Shown: positions 27,224-38,200, numbered from the stretch's first letter. The stretch: DNA of 64,000 bases from Vicugna pacos (GCF_048564905.1 NW_027328721.1:39204870-39268869); one strand, 5' to 3'. Translations and numbers: made by a program. Notes: a model not told the origin generated them from the letters alone.

Positions 27224-28825
27224 GTTTCCGGAATCCTGAGCGTGGGGAGGTTCCACCAACGGTCGGCAGGGCGTGGGTTCTAACGGATTGCCTAATCTCG
27301 TCTCCCCTGAGGGTTTTCCTAATGTCTCTGTGCCAGGGAATGCTAGGGGTGATTGCAGGATATCCCAGTGACCGAGGCTGCCTCCCCAAGGTCAGGGAAG
27401 GTGTTTCCCGGACTTCCCCGAACAGGGAACACCTGTGACTGAAGAGAGCTGCGTGGAGTTGTCTCTCGAGCTCCCCCACGCACTGACAATGGTTCCGGAA
27501 TCCTGAGCGTGGGGAGGTTCCACCAACGGTCGGCAGCGCGTGGGTTCTAACGGAATGCCTAAGCTCGTCTCCCCTGAGGGTTTTCCTAATGTCTCTGTGC
27601 CAGGGAATGCTAGGGGTGATTGCAGGATATCCCAGTGACCGAGGCTGCCTCCCCAAGGTCAGGGAAGGTATTTCCTGGACTTCCCCGAAGAGGGAACACC
27701 TGTGACTGAAGAGAGCTGCGTGGAGTTGTCTCTCGAGCTCCCCCACGCACTGACAATTTTTCCGGAATCCTGAGCGTGGGGAGGTTCCACCAAAGGTCGG
27801 CAGCGCGTGGGTTCTAACGGAAAGCCTAAGCTCGTCTCCCCTGAGGGTTTTCCTAATGTCTCTGTGCCAGGGAATGCTAGGGGTGATTGCAGGATATCCC
27901 AGTGACCGAGGCTGCCTCCCCAAGGTCAGGGAAGGTATTTCCCGGACTTCCCCATAGAGGGAACACCTGTGACTGAAGAGAGCTGCGTGGAGTTGTCTCT
28001 CGATCTCCCCCACGCACTGACAATGTTTCCGGAATCCTGAGCGTGGGGAGGTTCCACCAACGGTCGGCAGGGCGTGGGTTCTAACGGATTGCCTAATCTC
28101 GTCTCCCCTGAGGTTTTTCCTAATGTCTCTGTGCCAGGGAATGCTAGGGGTGATTGCAGGATATCCCAGTGACCGAGGCTGCCTCCCCAAGGTCAGGGAA
28201 GGTGTTTCCCGGACTTCCCCGAACAGGGAACACCTGTGACTGAAGAGAGCTGCGTGGAGTTGTCTCTCGAGCTCCCCCACGCACTGACAATGGTTCCGGA
28301 ATCCTGAGCGTGGGGAGGTTCCACCAACGGTCGGCAGCGCGTGGGTTCTAACGGAATGCCTAAGCTCGTCTCCCCTGAGGGTTTTCCTAATGTCTCTGTG
28401 CCAGGGAATGCTAGGGGTGATTGCAGGATATCCCAGTGACCGAGGCTGCCTCCCCAAGGTCAGGGAAGGTATTTCCTTGACTTCCCCGTAGAGGGAACAC
28501 CTGTGACTGAAGAGAGCTTCGTGGAGTTGTCTCTCGAGCTCCCCCACGCACTGACAATTTTTCCGGAATCCTGAGCGTGGGGAGGTTCCACCAAAGGTCG
28601 GCAGCGCGTGGGTTCTAACGGAAAGCCTAAGCTCGTCTCCCCTGAGGGTTTTCCTAATGTCTCTGTGCCAGGGAATGCTAGGGGTGATTGCAGGATATCC
28701 CAGTGACCGAGGCTGCCTCCCCAAGGTCAGGGAAGGTATTTCCCGGACTTCCCCATAGAGGGAACACCTGTGACTGAAGAGAGCTGCGTGGAGTTGTCTC
28801 TCGATCTCCCCCATGCACTGACAAT
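27224..28825 (+). repeat. Three-monomer higher-order repeat (2 x 801 bp)
   Basis: The two periods are 27,224-28,024 and 28,025-28,825. Each begins with TTTCCGG and GGCAGGGCGTGGG with GGATTGCCTAATCTCG. Each then has an ordinary unit, then a unit starting TTTTTCCGG with CCAAAGGTCGG, GGAAAGCC and CCCCATAGAGGG and ending CTCGATCTCC. Confidence 0.86.
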
Positions 28826-29545
28826 GTTTCCGGAATCCTGAGCGTGGGGAGGTTCCACCAACGGTCGGCAGCGCGTGGGTTCTAACGGAATGCCTAAGCT
28901 CGTCTCCCCTGAGGGTTTTCCTAATGTCTCTGTGCCAGGGAATGCTAGGGGTGATTGCAGGATTTCCCAGTGACCGAGGCTTCCTCCCCAAGGTCAGGGA
29001 AGGTATTTCCCGGACTTCCCCATAGAGGGAACACCTGTGACTGAAGAGAGCTGCGTGGAGTTGTCTCTCGAGCTCCCCCACGCACTGACAATATTTCCGG
29101 AATCCTGAGCGTGGGGAGGATCCACCAACGGTCGGCAGCGCGTGGGTTCTAACGGAATGCCTAAGCTCGTCTCCCCTGAGGGTTTTCCTAATGTCTCTGT
29201 GCCAGGGAATGCTAGGGGTGATTGCAGGATATCCCAGTGACCGAGGCTGCCTCCCCAAGTTCAGGGAAGGTATTTCCAGGACTTCCCCGAACAGGGAACA
29301 CCTGTGACTGAAGAGAGCTGCGTGGAGTTGTCTCTCGAGCTCCCCCACGCACTGACAATTGTTCCGGAATACTGAGCGTGGGGAGGTTCCACCAACGGTC
29401 GGCAGCGCGTGGGTTCTAACGGAATGCCTAAGCTCGTCTCCCCTGAGGATTTTCCTAATGTCTCTGTGCCAGGGAATGGTAGGGGTGATTGCAGGATATC
29501 CCAGTGACCGAGGCTGCCTCCCCAAGGTCAGGGAAGATATTTCCC
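28559..29545 (+). repeat. Block of a six-monomer period, unit 1
   Basis: This stretch is matched 1,602 bp (6 x 267) later, at 30,161-31,147. The shared order is CCAAAGGTCGG with GGAAAGCC, GCAGGATTTCCC with GGCTTCCTCCCC, ATATTTCCGG with GGAGGATCCACC, TTTCCAGGACTTCC, and AATGGTAGGGG. Confidence 0.85.
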
Positions 29546-29893
29546 GGACTTCCCCATAGAGGGAACACCTGTGACTGAAGTGAGAGGCGTGGAGTTGTCT
29601 CTCGAGCTCCCCCACGCACTGACAATGGTTCCGGAATCCTGAGCGTGGGGAGGTTCCACCAACGGTCGGCAGCGCGTGGGTTCTAACGGAATGCCTAAGC
29701 TCGTCTCCCCTGAGGGTTTTCCTAATGTCTCTGTGCCAGGGAATGCTAGGGGTGATTGCAGGATATCCCAGTGACCGAGGCTGCCTACCCAAATTCAGGG
29801 AAGGTATTTCCCGGACTTCCCCGAACAGGGAACACCTGTGACTGAAGAGAGCTGCGTGGAGTTGTCTCTCGAGCTCCCCCACGCACTGACAAT

Positions 29894-30160
29894 GGTTCCG
29901 GAATCCTGAGCGTGGGGAGGTTCCACCAACGGTCGGCAGCGCGTGGGTTCTAACGGAATGCCTAAGCTCGTCTCCCCTGAGGGTTTTCCTAATGTCTCTG
30001 TGCCAGGGAATGCTAGGGGTGATTGCAGGATATCCCAGTGACCGAGGCTGCCTCCCCAAAGTCAGGGAAGGTATTTCCCGGACTTCCCCGAACAGGGAAC
30101 ACCTGTGACTGAAGAGAGCTGCGTGGAGTTGTCTCTCGAACTCCCCCACGCACTGACAAT
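29894..30160 (+). repeat. Representative type A monomer (267 bp)
   Basis: This unit differs from my type A consensus at about two bases. Counting from the GGTTCCGG start, landmarks in order are: palindrome TTCCGGAA (about 3-10), GGAATGCC (about 62-69), GGGAATGC (about 113-120), GGGGTGATTGC, palindrome GATATC, GTGACCGAGG, TTTCCCGG, TTCCCCGAA, and CTCGAG overlapping GAGCTC near the end. Type A is the majority form in the window. Confidence 0.93.
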
Positions 30161-31147
30161 GGTTCCGGAATCCTGAGCGTGGGGAGGTTCCACCAAAGGT
30201 CGGCAGCGCGTGGGTTCTAACGGAAAGCCTAAGCTCGTCTCCCCTGAGGGTTTTCCTAATGTCTCTGTGCCAGGGAATGCTAGGGGTGATTGCAGGATAT
30301 CCCAGTGACCGAGGCTGCCTCCCCAAGGTCAGGGAAGGTATTTCCCGGACTTCCCCATAGAGGGAACACCTGTGACTGAAGAGAGCTGCGTGGAGTTGTC
30401 TCTCGATCTCCCCCACGCACTGACAATGTTTCCGGAATCCTGAGCGTGGGGAGGTTCCACCAACGGTCGGCAGCGCGTGGGTTCTAACGGAATGCCTAAG
30501 CTCGTCTCCCCTGATGGTTTTCCTAATGTCTCTGTGCCAGGGAATGCTAGGGGTGATTGCAGGATTTCCCAGTGACCGAGGCTTCCTCCCCAAGGTCAGG
30601 GAAGGTATTTCCCGGACTTCCCCATAGAGGGAACACCTGTGACTGAAGAGAGCTGCGTGGAGTTGTCTCTCGAGCTCCCCCACGCACTGACAATATTTCC
30701 GGAATCCTGAGCGTGGGGAGGATCCACCAACGGTCGGCAGCGCGTGGGTTCTAACGGAATGCCTAAGCTCGTCTCCCCTGAGGGTTTTCCTAATGTCTCT
30801 GTGCCAGGGAATGCTAGGGGTGATTGCAGGATATCCCAGTGACCGAGGCTGCCTCCCCACGTTCAGGGAAGGTATTTCCAGGACTTCCCCGAACAGGGAA
30901 CACCTGTGACTGAAGAGAGCTGCGTGGAGTTGTCTCTCGAGCTCCCCCACGCACTGACAATTGTTCCGGAATCCTGAGCGTGGGGAGGTTCCACCAACGG
31001 TCGGCAGCGCGTGGGTTCTAACGGAATGCCTAAGCTCGTCTCCCCTGAGGATTTTCCTAATGTCTCTGTGCCAGGGAATGGTAGGGGTGATTGCAGGATA
31101 TCCCAGTGACCGAGGCTGCCTCCCCAAGGTCAGGGAAGATATTTCCC
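30161..31147 (+). repeat. Block of a six-monomer period, unit 2
   Basis: Counterpart of 28,559-29,545. Small differences include CTGATGGTTTTCC at about 30,511 for CTGAGGGTTTTCC and CCCCACGTTCAGGG at 30,855 for CCCCAAGTTCAGGG. Homology ends where unit 1 has CCATAGAGGG and unit 2 has CCGAACAGGG. Confidence 0.85.
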
Positions 31148-34125
31148 GGACTTCCCCGAACAGGGAACACCTGTGACTGAAGAGAGCTGCGTGGAGTTGT
31201 CTCTCGAGCTCCCCCACGCACTGACAGTGGTTCCGGAATCCTGAGCGTGGGGAGGTTCAACCAACGGTCGGCAGCGCGTGGGTTCTAACGGAATGCCTAA
31301 GCTCGTCTCCCCTGAGGGTTTTCCTAATGTCTCTGTGCCATGGAATGCTAGGGGTGATTGCAGGATATCCCAGTGACCGAGGCTGCCTCCCCAAGGTCAG
31401 GGAAAGTTTTTCCCGGACTTCCCCATAGAGGGAACACCTGTGACTGAAGAGAGCTGCGTGGAGTTGTCTCTCGAGCTCCCCCACGCACTGACAATGGTTC
31501 CGGAATCCTGAGCGTGGGGAGGTTCCACCAACGGTCGGCAGCGCGTGGGTTCTAACGGAATGCCTAAGCTCGTTTCCCCTGAGGGTTTTCCTAATGTCTC
31601 TGTGCCAGGGAATGCTAGGGGTGATTGCAGGATATCCTAGTGACCGAGGCTGCCTCCCCAAGGTCAGGGAAGGTATTTCCCGGACTTCCCCATAGAGGGA
31701 ACACCTGTGACTGAAGAGAGCTGCGTGGAGTTGTCTCTCGAGCTCCCCCACGCACTGACAATGGTTCCGGAATCCTGAGCGTGGGGAGGTTCCACCAACG
31801 GTCGGCAGCGCGTGGGTTCTAACGGAATGCCTAAGCTCGTCTCCCCTGAGGATATTCCTAATGTCTCTGTGCCAGGGAATGCTAGGGGTGATTGCAGGAT
31901 ATCCCAGTGACCGAGGCTGCCTCCCCAAGGTCAGGGAAGATTTTTCCCGGACTTCCCTGAACAGGGAACACCTGTGACTGAAGAGAGCTGCGTGGAGTTG
32001 TCTCTCGAGCTCCCCCACGCACTGACAATTGTTCCGGAATCCTGAGCGTGGGGAGGTTCCACCAACGGTCGGCAGCGCGTGGGTTCTAACGGAATGCCTA
32101 AGCTCGTCTCCCCTGAGGGTTTTCCTAATGTCTCTGTGCCAGGGAATGCTAGGGGTGATTGCAGGATATCCCAGTGACCGAGGCTGCCTCCCCAACGTCA
32201 GGGAAGGTATTTCCCGGACTTCCCCGAACAGGGAACACCTGTGACTGAAGAGAGCTGCGTGGAGTTGTCTCTCGAACTCCCCCACGCACTGACAATGGTT
32301 CCGGAATACTGAGCGTGGGGAGGTTCCTCCAACGGTCGGCAGCGCGTGGGTTCTAACGGAATGCCTAAGCTCGTCTCCCCTGAGGATTTTCCTAATATCT
32401 CTGTGCCAGGGAATGGTAGGGTGATTGCAGGATATCCCAGTGACCGAGGCTGCCTCCCCAAGGTCAGGGAAGGTTTTTCCCGGACTTCCCCGAACAGGGA
32501 ACACCTGTGACTGAAGAGAGCTGCGTGGAGTTGTCTCTCGAGCTCCCCCACGCACTGACAATGGTTCCGGAATCCTGAGCGTGGGGATGTTCCACCAACG
32601 GTCGGCAGCGCGTGGGTTCTAACGGAATGCCTAAGCTCGTCTCCCCTGAGGGTTTTCCTAATGTCTCTGTGCCACTGAATGCTAGGGGTGATTGCAGGAT
32701 ATCCCAGTGACCGAGGCTGCCTCCCCAAGGTCAGGGAAGGTATTTCCCGGACTTCCCCATAGAGGGAACACCTGTGACTGAAGAGAGCTGCGTGGAGTTG
32801 TCTCTCGAGCTCCCCCACGCACTGACAATGGTTCCGGAATCCTGAGCGTGGGGAGCTTCCACCAACGGTCGGCAGCGCGTGGGTTCTAACGGAATGCCTA
32901 AGCTCGTCTCCCCTGAGGGTTTTCCTAATGTCTCTGTGCCAGGGAATGCTAGGGGTGATTGCAGGATATCCCAGTGACCGAGGCTGCCTCCCCAAAGTCA
33001 GGGAAGGTATTTCCCGGACTTCCCCGAACAGGGAAAACCTGTGACTGAAGAGAGCTGCGTGGAGTTGTCTCTCGAACTCCCCCACGCACTGACAATGGTT
33101 CCGGAATCCTGAGCGTGGGGAGGTTCCACCAACGGTCGGCAGCGCGTGGGTTCTAACGGAATGCCTAAGCTCGTCTCCCCTGAGGGTTTTCCTAATGTCT
33201 CTGTGCCAGGGAATGCTAGGGGTGATTGCAGGATATCCCAGTGACAGTGGCTGCCTCCCCAAGGTCAGGGAAGGTATTTCCCGGACTTCCCCGAACAGGG
33301 AACACCTGTGACTGAAGAGAGCTGCGTGGAGTTGTCTCTCGAGCTCCCCCACGCACTGACAATGGTTCCGGAATCCTGAGCGTGGGGAGGTTCAACCAAC
33401 GGTCAGCAGCGCGTGGGTTCTAACGGAATACCTAAGCTCGTCTCCCCTGAGGGTTTTCCTAATGTCTCTGTGCCAGGGTATGCTAGGGGTGATTGCAGGA
33501 TATCCCAGTGACCGAGGCTGCCTCCCCAAGGTCAGGGAAGGTTTTTCCCGGACTTCCCCATAGAGGGAACACCTGTGACTGAAGAGAGCTGCGTGGAGTT
33601 GTCTCTCGAGCTCCCCCACGCACTGACAATGGTTCCGGAATCCTGAGCGTGGGGAGGTTCCACCAACGGTCGGCAGCGCGTGGGTTGTAACGGAATGCCT
33701 AAACTCGTCTCCCCTGAGGGTTTTCCTAATGTCTCTGTGCCAGGGAATGCTAGGGGTGATTGCAGGATATCCCAGTGACCGAGGCTGCCTCCCCAAGGTC
33801 AGGGAAGGTATTTCCCGGACTTCCCCATAGAGGGAACACCTGTGACTGAAGAGAGCTGCGTGGAGTTGTCTCTCGAGCTCCCCCACGCACTGACAATGTT
33901 TCCGGAATCCTGAGCGTGGGGAGGTTCCACCAACGGTCGGCAGCGTGTGGGTTCTAACGGAAGGCCTAAGCTCGCCTCCCCTGAGGGTTTTCCTAATGTC
34001 TCTGTGCCAGGGAATGCTAGGGGTGATTGCAGGCAATCCCAGTGACCGAGGCTGCCTCCCGAAGGTCAGGGAAGGTATTTCCCGGACTTCCCCGAACAGG
34101 GAACACCTGTGACTGAAGAGAGCTG

Positions 34126-35650
34126 CGTGGAGTTGTCTCTCGAGCTCCCCCACGCACTGACAATGCTTCCGGAATCCTGAGCGTGAGGAGGTTCCACCAA
34201 CGGTCGACAGCGCGTGAGTTCTAACGGAAATCCTAAGCTCGTCTCCCCTGAGGGTTTTCCAAATTTCTCTGTGCCACGGAGTGCTAGGGGGGTTTGCAGG
34301 ATATGCCAGTGACTGAGGCTGCCTCCCCAAGGTCAGGGAAGTTATTTCTCGGACTTCTCCGAACAGGGAACACCTGTGACTGAAGAGAGCTGCATGGAGT
34401 TGTCTCTCGAGCTCCCCCGCGCACTGACAATGTTTCCGGAATCCTGAGCGTGGGGAGGTTCCACCAACGGTCGGCAGCCCGTGGGTTCTAACGGAAAGCC
34501 TAGGCTCGTCTCCCCTGAGGGTTTTTCAAATTTCTCTGTGCCAGAGAATGCTAGGGGGGTTTGCAGGATATCCCAGTGAGAGAGGCTGCTTCCCCAAAGT
34601 TAGGGAAGGTATTTCTCGGACTTCCCCGAACAGAGAACACCTGTGACTGAAGAGAGCTGCGTAGAGTTGTCTCTCGAGCTCCCCCACGCACTGACAATGG
34701 TTCCGGAATCCTGAGCGTGGGGAGGTTCCACCAACGGTCGGCTGCGCGTGGGTTCTAACGGAAAGCCTAAGTTCGTCTCCCCTGAGGTTTTCCTAATTTC
34801 CCTGTGCCAGGGAATGCTAGGGGTGTTTGCAGGATATCCCAGTGACAGAGTCTGCCTCCCCAAGTTCAGGGAAGTTATTTCTCGGACTTCCCCGAACAGG
34901 GAAAACGTGTGACTGAAGAGAGCTGCGTGGAGTTGTCTCTCAAGCTCCCCCACGCACTGAAAATGCTTCCGTAATCCTGAGCGTGGGGAGGTTCCACCAA
35001 CGGTCGGCAGCGCGTGGGTTATAACGGAAAGCCTAAGCTCGTCTTCCCTGAGGGTTTTCCTAATGTCTATGTGCCAGGGAATGCTAGGGGAGTTTGCAGG
35101 ATATCCCAGAGCAGAGTCTGCCTCCCCAAGATCAGGGAAGGTATTTCTCGGACTTCCCCGAACAGGGAACACATGTGACTGACGAGAGCTGCGTGGAGTT
35201 GTCTCTCGAGCTCCCCCACGCAAAGACAATGGTTCCGGAATCCTGAGCGTGGGGAGGTTCCACCAACGGTCTTCAGCGCGTTGATTCTAACGGAAAGCCT
35301 AAGCTCGTCTCCCCTGAGGGTTTTCCTAATGTTTCTGTGCCAGGGAATGCTATGGGGGTTTGAAGGATATCCCAGTGACAGAGGCTGCATCCCCAAGGTC
35401 AGGGAAGGTGTTTCTCGGACTTCCCCGAACAGGGAACACCTGTGACTTAAGAGAGCTGCGTGGAGTTGTCTCTCGAGCTCCCCAACGCACTGACAATTTT
35501 TCCGGAATCCTGAGCGGGGGGAGGTTCCACCAACGGTCGGCAGCGCGTGGGTTCTAACGGAAAGCCTAAGCTCGGCTCCCCTGAGGGTTTTCCTAATTTC
35601 CCTGTGCCAGGGAATGCTAGGGGGGTTTGCAGGTTATCCCAGTGACCGAG
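34126..35650 (+). repeat. Type B block 2, inserted in type A
   Basis: About six type B units match those at 1,338-2,936 and 44,833-46,431, with about six differences seen in 1.6 kb. They share private markers, including GCGTGAGGAGG with TCGACAGCGCGTGAG, a CGGCTGCGCG unit, and CCCAGAGCAGAGTC. The left border is abrupt; the right border passes through the shared B/A hybrid monomer at 35,498-35,764. Confidence 0.88.
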
Positions 35651-35764
35651 GCTGCCTCCCCAAGGTCAGGGAAGTTATTTCCCTGACTTCCCCGAACAGG
35701 GAACACCTGTGACTGAAGAGAGCTGCGTGGAGTTGTCTCTCGAGCTCCCCCACGCACTGACAAT
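35498..35764 (+). repeat. B/A hybrid monomer at block border, copy 3
   Basis: This is the same hybrid as at 2,672 (offset 32,826), with B markers in the first half and GTGACCGAGG and TTTCCCTGAC in the second. After it the sequence no longer follows the 2,939 unit. It jumps to the counterpart of about 4,803, marked by TGGCTTCTAACGGAATGCTT, so seven monomers are absent relative to the left copy. Confidence 0.85.
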
Positions 35765-38200
35765 GGTTCCAGAATCCTGAGCGTGGGGAGGTTCCACCAA
35801 CGGTCGGCAGCGCGTGGCTTCTAACGGAATGCTTAAGCTCGTCTCCCCTGAGGGTTTTCCTAATGTCTCTGTGCCAGGGAATGCTAGGGGTGATTGCAGG
35901 ATATCCCAGTGACCGAGGCTGCCTCCCCAAGTTTAGGGAAGTTATTTCCCGGACTTCCCCGAACAGGGAACACCTGTGACTGAAGAGAGCTGCGTGGAGT
36001 TGTCTCTCGAGCTCCCCCACGCACTGACAATGGTTCCGGAATCCTGAGCGTGGGGAGGTTCCACCAAAGGTCGGCAGCGCGTGGGTTCTAACGGAATGCC
36101 TAAGCTCGTCTCCCCTGAGGGTTTTCCTAATATCTCTGTGCCAGGGAATGCTCGGGGTGATTGCAGGATATCCCAGTGACCGAGGCTGCCTCCCCAAGTT
36201 CAGGGAAGGTATTTCCCGGACTTCCCCGAACAGGGAACACCTGTGACTGAAGAGAGCTGCGTGGAGTTGTCTCTCGAGCTCCCCCACGCACTGACAATGG
36301 TTCCGGAATCCTGAGCGTGGGGAGGTTCCACCAACGGTCGGCAGCGCGTGGGTTCTAACGGAAAGCCTAAGCTCGTCTCCCCTGAGGGTTTTCCTAATGT
36401 CTCTGTGCCAGGGAATGCTAGGGTTGATTGCAGGATATCCCAGTGACTGAGGCTGCTTCCCCAAGGTCCCGGAAGGTATTTCCCGGACTTCCCCGAACAG
36501 GGAACACCTGTGACTGAAGAGAGCTGCGTGGAGTTGTCTCTCGAGCTCCCCCACGCACTGACAATGGTTCCGGAATCCTGAGCGTGGGGAGGTTCCACCA
36601 ACGGTCGGCAGCGCGTGGGTTCTAACGGAAAGCCTAAGCTCGTCTCCCCTGAGGGTTTTCCTAATGTCTCTGTGCCAGGGAATGCTAGGGTTGATTGCAG
36701 GATATCCCAGTGACTGAGGCTGCTTCCAAAAGGTCCCGGAAGGTATTTCCCGGACTTCCCCGAACAGGGAACACCTGTGACTGAAGAGAGCTGCGTGGAG
36801 GTGTCTCTCGAGCTCCCCCACGCACTGACAATATTTCCGGAATCCTGAGCGTGGGGAGGTTCCAGCAACGGTCGGCAGCTCGTGGGTTCTAACGGAATGC
36901 CTAAGCTCGTCTCCCCTGAGGGTTTTCCTAATATCTCTGTGCCAGGGAATGCTAGGGGTGATTGCATTATATCCCAGTGACCGAGGTTGCCTCCCCAAGG
37001 TCAGGGAAGGTATTTCCCGGACTTCCCCGAACAGGGAACACCTGTGACTGAAGAGAACTGCGTGGAGATGTTTCTCGAGCTCCCCCACGCACTGACAATA
37101 TTTCCGGAATCTTGAGCGTGGGGAGGTTCCACCAACGGTCGGCAGCGCGTGGGTTCTAACGGAATGCCTAAGCTCGTCTCCCCTAATGGTTTTCCTAATG
37201 TCTCTGTGCCAGGGAATGCTAGGGGTGATTGCATGATATCCCAGTGACTGAGGCTGCCTCCCCAAGGTCAGGGAAGTTATTTCCCGGACTTCCCCGAACA
37301 GGGAACACCTGTGACTGAAGAGAGCTGCGTGGAGTTGTCTCTCGAGTTCCCCACGCACTGACAATGGTTCCGGAATCCTGAGCGTGGGGAGGATCCACCA
37401 AAGGTCGGTAGCGCGTGGGTTCTAACGGAATGCCTAAGCTCCTCTCCCCTGAGTGTTTTCCTAATGTCTCTGTGCCAGGGAATGCTAGGGGTGATTGCAG
37501 GATATCCCAGTGACCGAGGCTGCCTCCCCAAGGTCATGGAAGTTATTTCCCGGACTTCCCCGAACAGGGAACACCTGTGACTGAAGAGAGCTGCGTGGAG
37601 TTGTCTCTCGAGCTCCGCCACGCACTGACAAAGGTTCCGGAATCCTGAGCGTGGGGAGGTTCCACCAACGGTCGGCAGCGCGTGGGTTCTAACGGAATGC
37701 CTAAGCTCGTCTCCCCTGAGGGTTTTCCTAATGTCTCTGTGCCAGGGAATGCTAGGGGTGATTGCAGGATATCCCAGGGACCGAGGCTGCCTCCCCAAGG
37801 TCAGGGAAGGTATTTCCCGGTCTTCCCCGAACAGGGAACACCTGTGACTGAAGAGAGATGCGTGGAGTTGTCGCTCGAGCTCCCCCACGCACTGACAATG
37901 GTTCCGGAATCCTGAGCGTGGGGAGGTTCCACCAACGGTCGGCAGAGCGTGGGTTCTAACGGAATGCCTAACCTCGTCTCCCCTGAGGGTTTTCCTAATG
38001 TCTCTGTGCCAGGGAATGCTAGGGGTGATTGCAGGATATCCCAGTGACCGAGGCTGCTTCCCAAGGTCAGGGAAGGTATTTCCCGGACTTCCCCGACAGG
38101 GAACACCTGTGACTGAAGAGAGCTGCGTGGAGTTGTCTCTCGAGCTCCCCCACGCACTGACAATGCTTCCGGAATCCTGAGCGTTGGGAGGTTCCACCAA
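35651..38200 (+). repeat. Type A block 2, condensed copy of 4.8-7.8 kb
   Basis: Units match those of 4.8-7.8 kb in order but not in number. Shared private markers include CTTCCAAAAGGTCCCGG (5,490 and 36,720), GATTGCATTATATCCC (5,730 and 36,960), CCCCTAATGGTTTTCC (5,955 and 37,183) and GAGAGATGCGTGGAGTTGTCGC (split here as GAGAGATGCG and GTTGTCGC; 6,090 and 37,850). The offset changes from 30,959 to 31,226 to 31,759 along the block, which means one and then two extra monomers here relative to the left copy. Confidence 0.82.
36299..36832 (+). repeat. Tandem duplication of one monomer (2 x 267 bp)
   Basis: Two successive units (36,299-36,565 and 36,566-36,832) both carry GGAAAGCC, GCTAGGGTTGATTGC, GTGACTGAGGCTGCTTCC and GGTCCCGGAAGG. 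The left copy (about 5,340) and the 49-kb copy have this monomer once. The second unit has CTTCCAAAAGGTCC, as in the left copy, and the first has CTTCCCCAAGGTCC. The duplication is therefore specific to this third copy. Confidence 0.8.

Larger units (their letters stand above)
26025..31217 (-). other. Long open frame created by the 3 x 89 repeat length; not annotated as a gene
   Basis: The minus-strand frame is open for 1,730 codons across about 19 monomers, each adding an 89-residue repeat (for example GELERQLHAALFSHRCSLFG). This follows from two facts: 267 is divisible by 3, and one minus-strand frame of the consensus has no stop codon. Frames of the same kind occur throughout the array and end wherever a random stop or a 1-2 bp indel occurs. 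Substitutions fall at all codon positions. There is no unique N-terminal region, signal peptide or recognised domain. I read it as non-coding. Confidence 0.85.
27900..33860 (+). repeat. Local type A variant carrying CCATAGAGGGAACACC
   Basis: At least ten units between 27.9 and 33.9 kb have CCCCATAGAGGGAA in place of CCCCGAACAGGGAA (for example near 27,950, 28,752, 29,020, 29,556, 30,353, 30,622, 31,428, 31,690, 32,757, 33,556 and 33,827). I noticed this form nowhere else; 3,400, 28,486 and 46,907 carry a related GTAGAGGG. It shows a variant spreading locally within the array. Confidence 0.8.
2811..34125 (+). repeat. Type A block 1, about 117 monomers
   Basis: Units carry GGAATGCC, GGGGTGATTGC, GTGACCGAGG and TTTCCCGG. 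Scattered units have GGAAAGCC in an otherwise type A context (for example near 5,400, 25,950, 27,820, 28,620 and 30,220), which suggests patchy gene conversion or recurrent mutation. The right border with type B lies between about 34,085 (last TTTCCCGG) and 34,166 (first B marker, a GCTTCCGG start followed by GCGTGAGGAGG). Confidence 0.88.
34165..38200 (+). repeat. Partial, mosaic third copy of the left segment
   Basis: About 1.6 kb (34,165-35,762) equals 1,338-2,936 and 44,833-46,431. It is followed, after a 7-monomer jump, by a version of 4.8-7.8 kb with extra and missing monomers. Identity in the B part is about 99.6% by eye count. It is less complete than the 43-kb copy, so it is either older or the product of several exchanges. 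Confidence 0.85.

Noticed and set aside
29894-30160. Canonical CENP-B box
   Set aside because: The best segment (TTTCCCGGACTTCCCCGAAC) has one base too many between its two halves. I noticed no unit with the exact spacing, though I could not scan all 240 exhaustively.
26025-31217. Giant repeat protein gene on the minus strand
   Set aside because: The frame exists because the unit is 3 x 89 bp and one frame of the consensus lacks stops. Equivalent frames elsewhere end at random stops or indels, no unique ends or known domain are present, and changes do not favour third codon positions.
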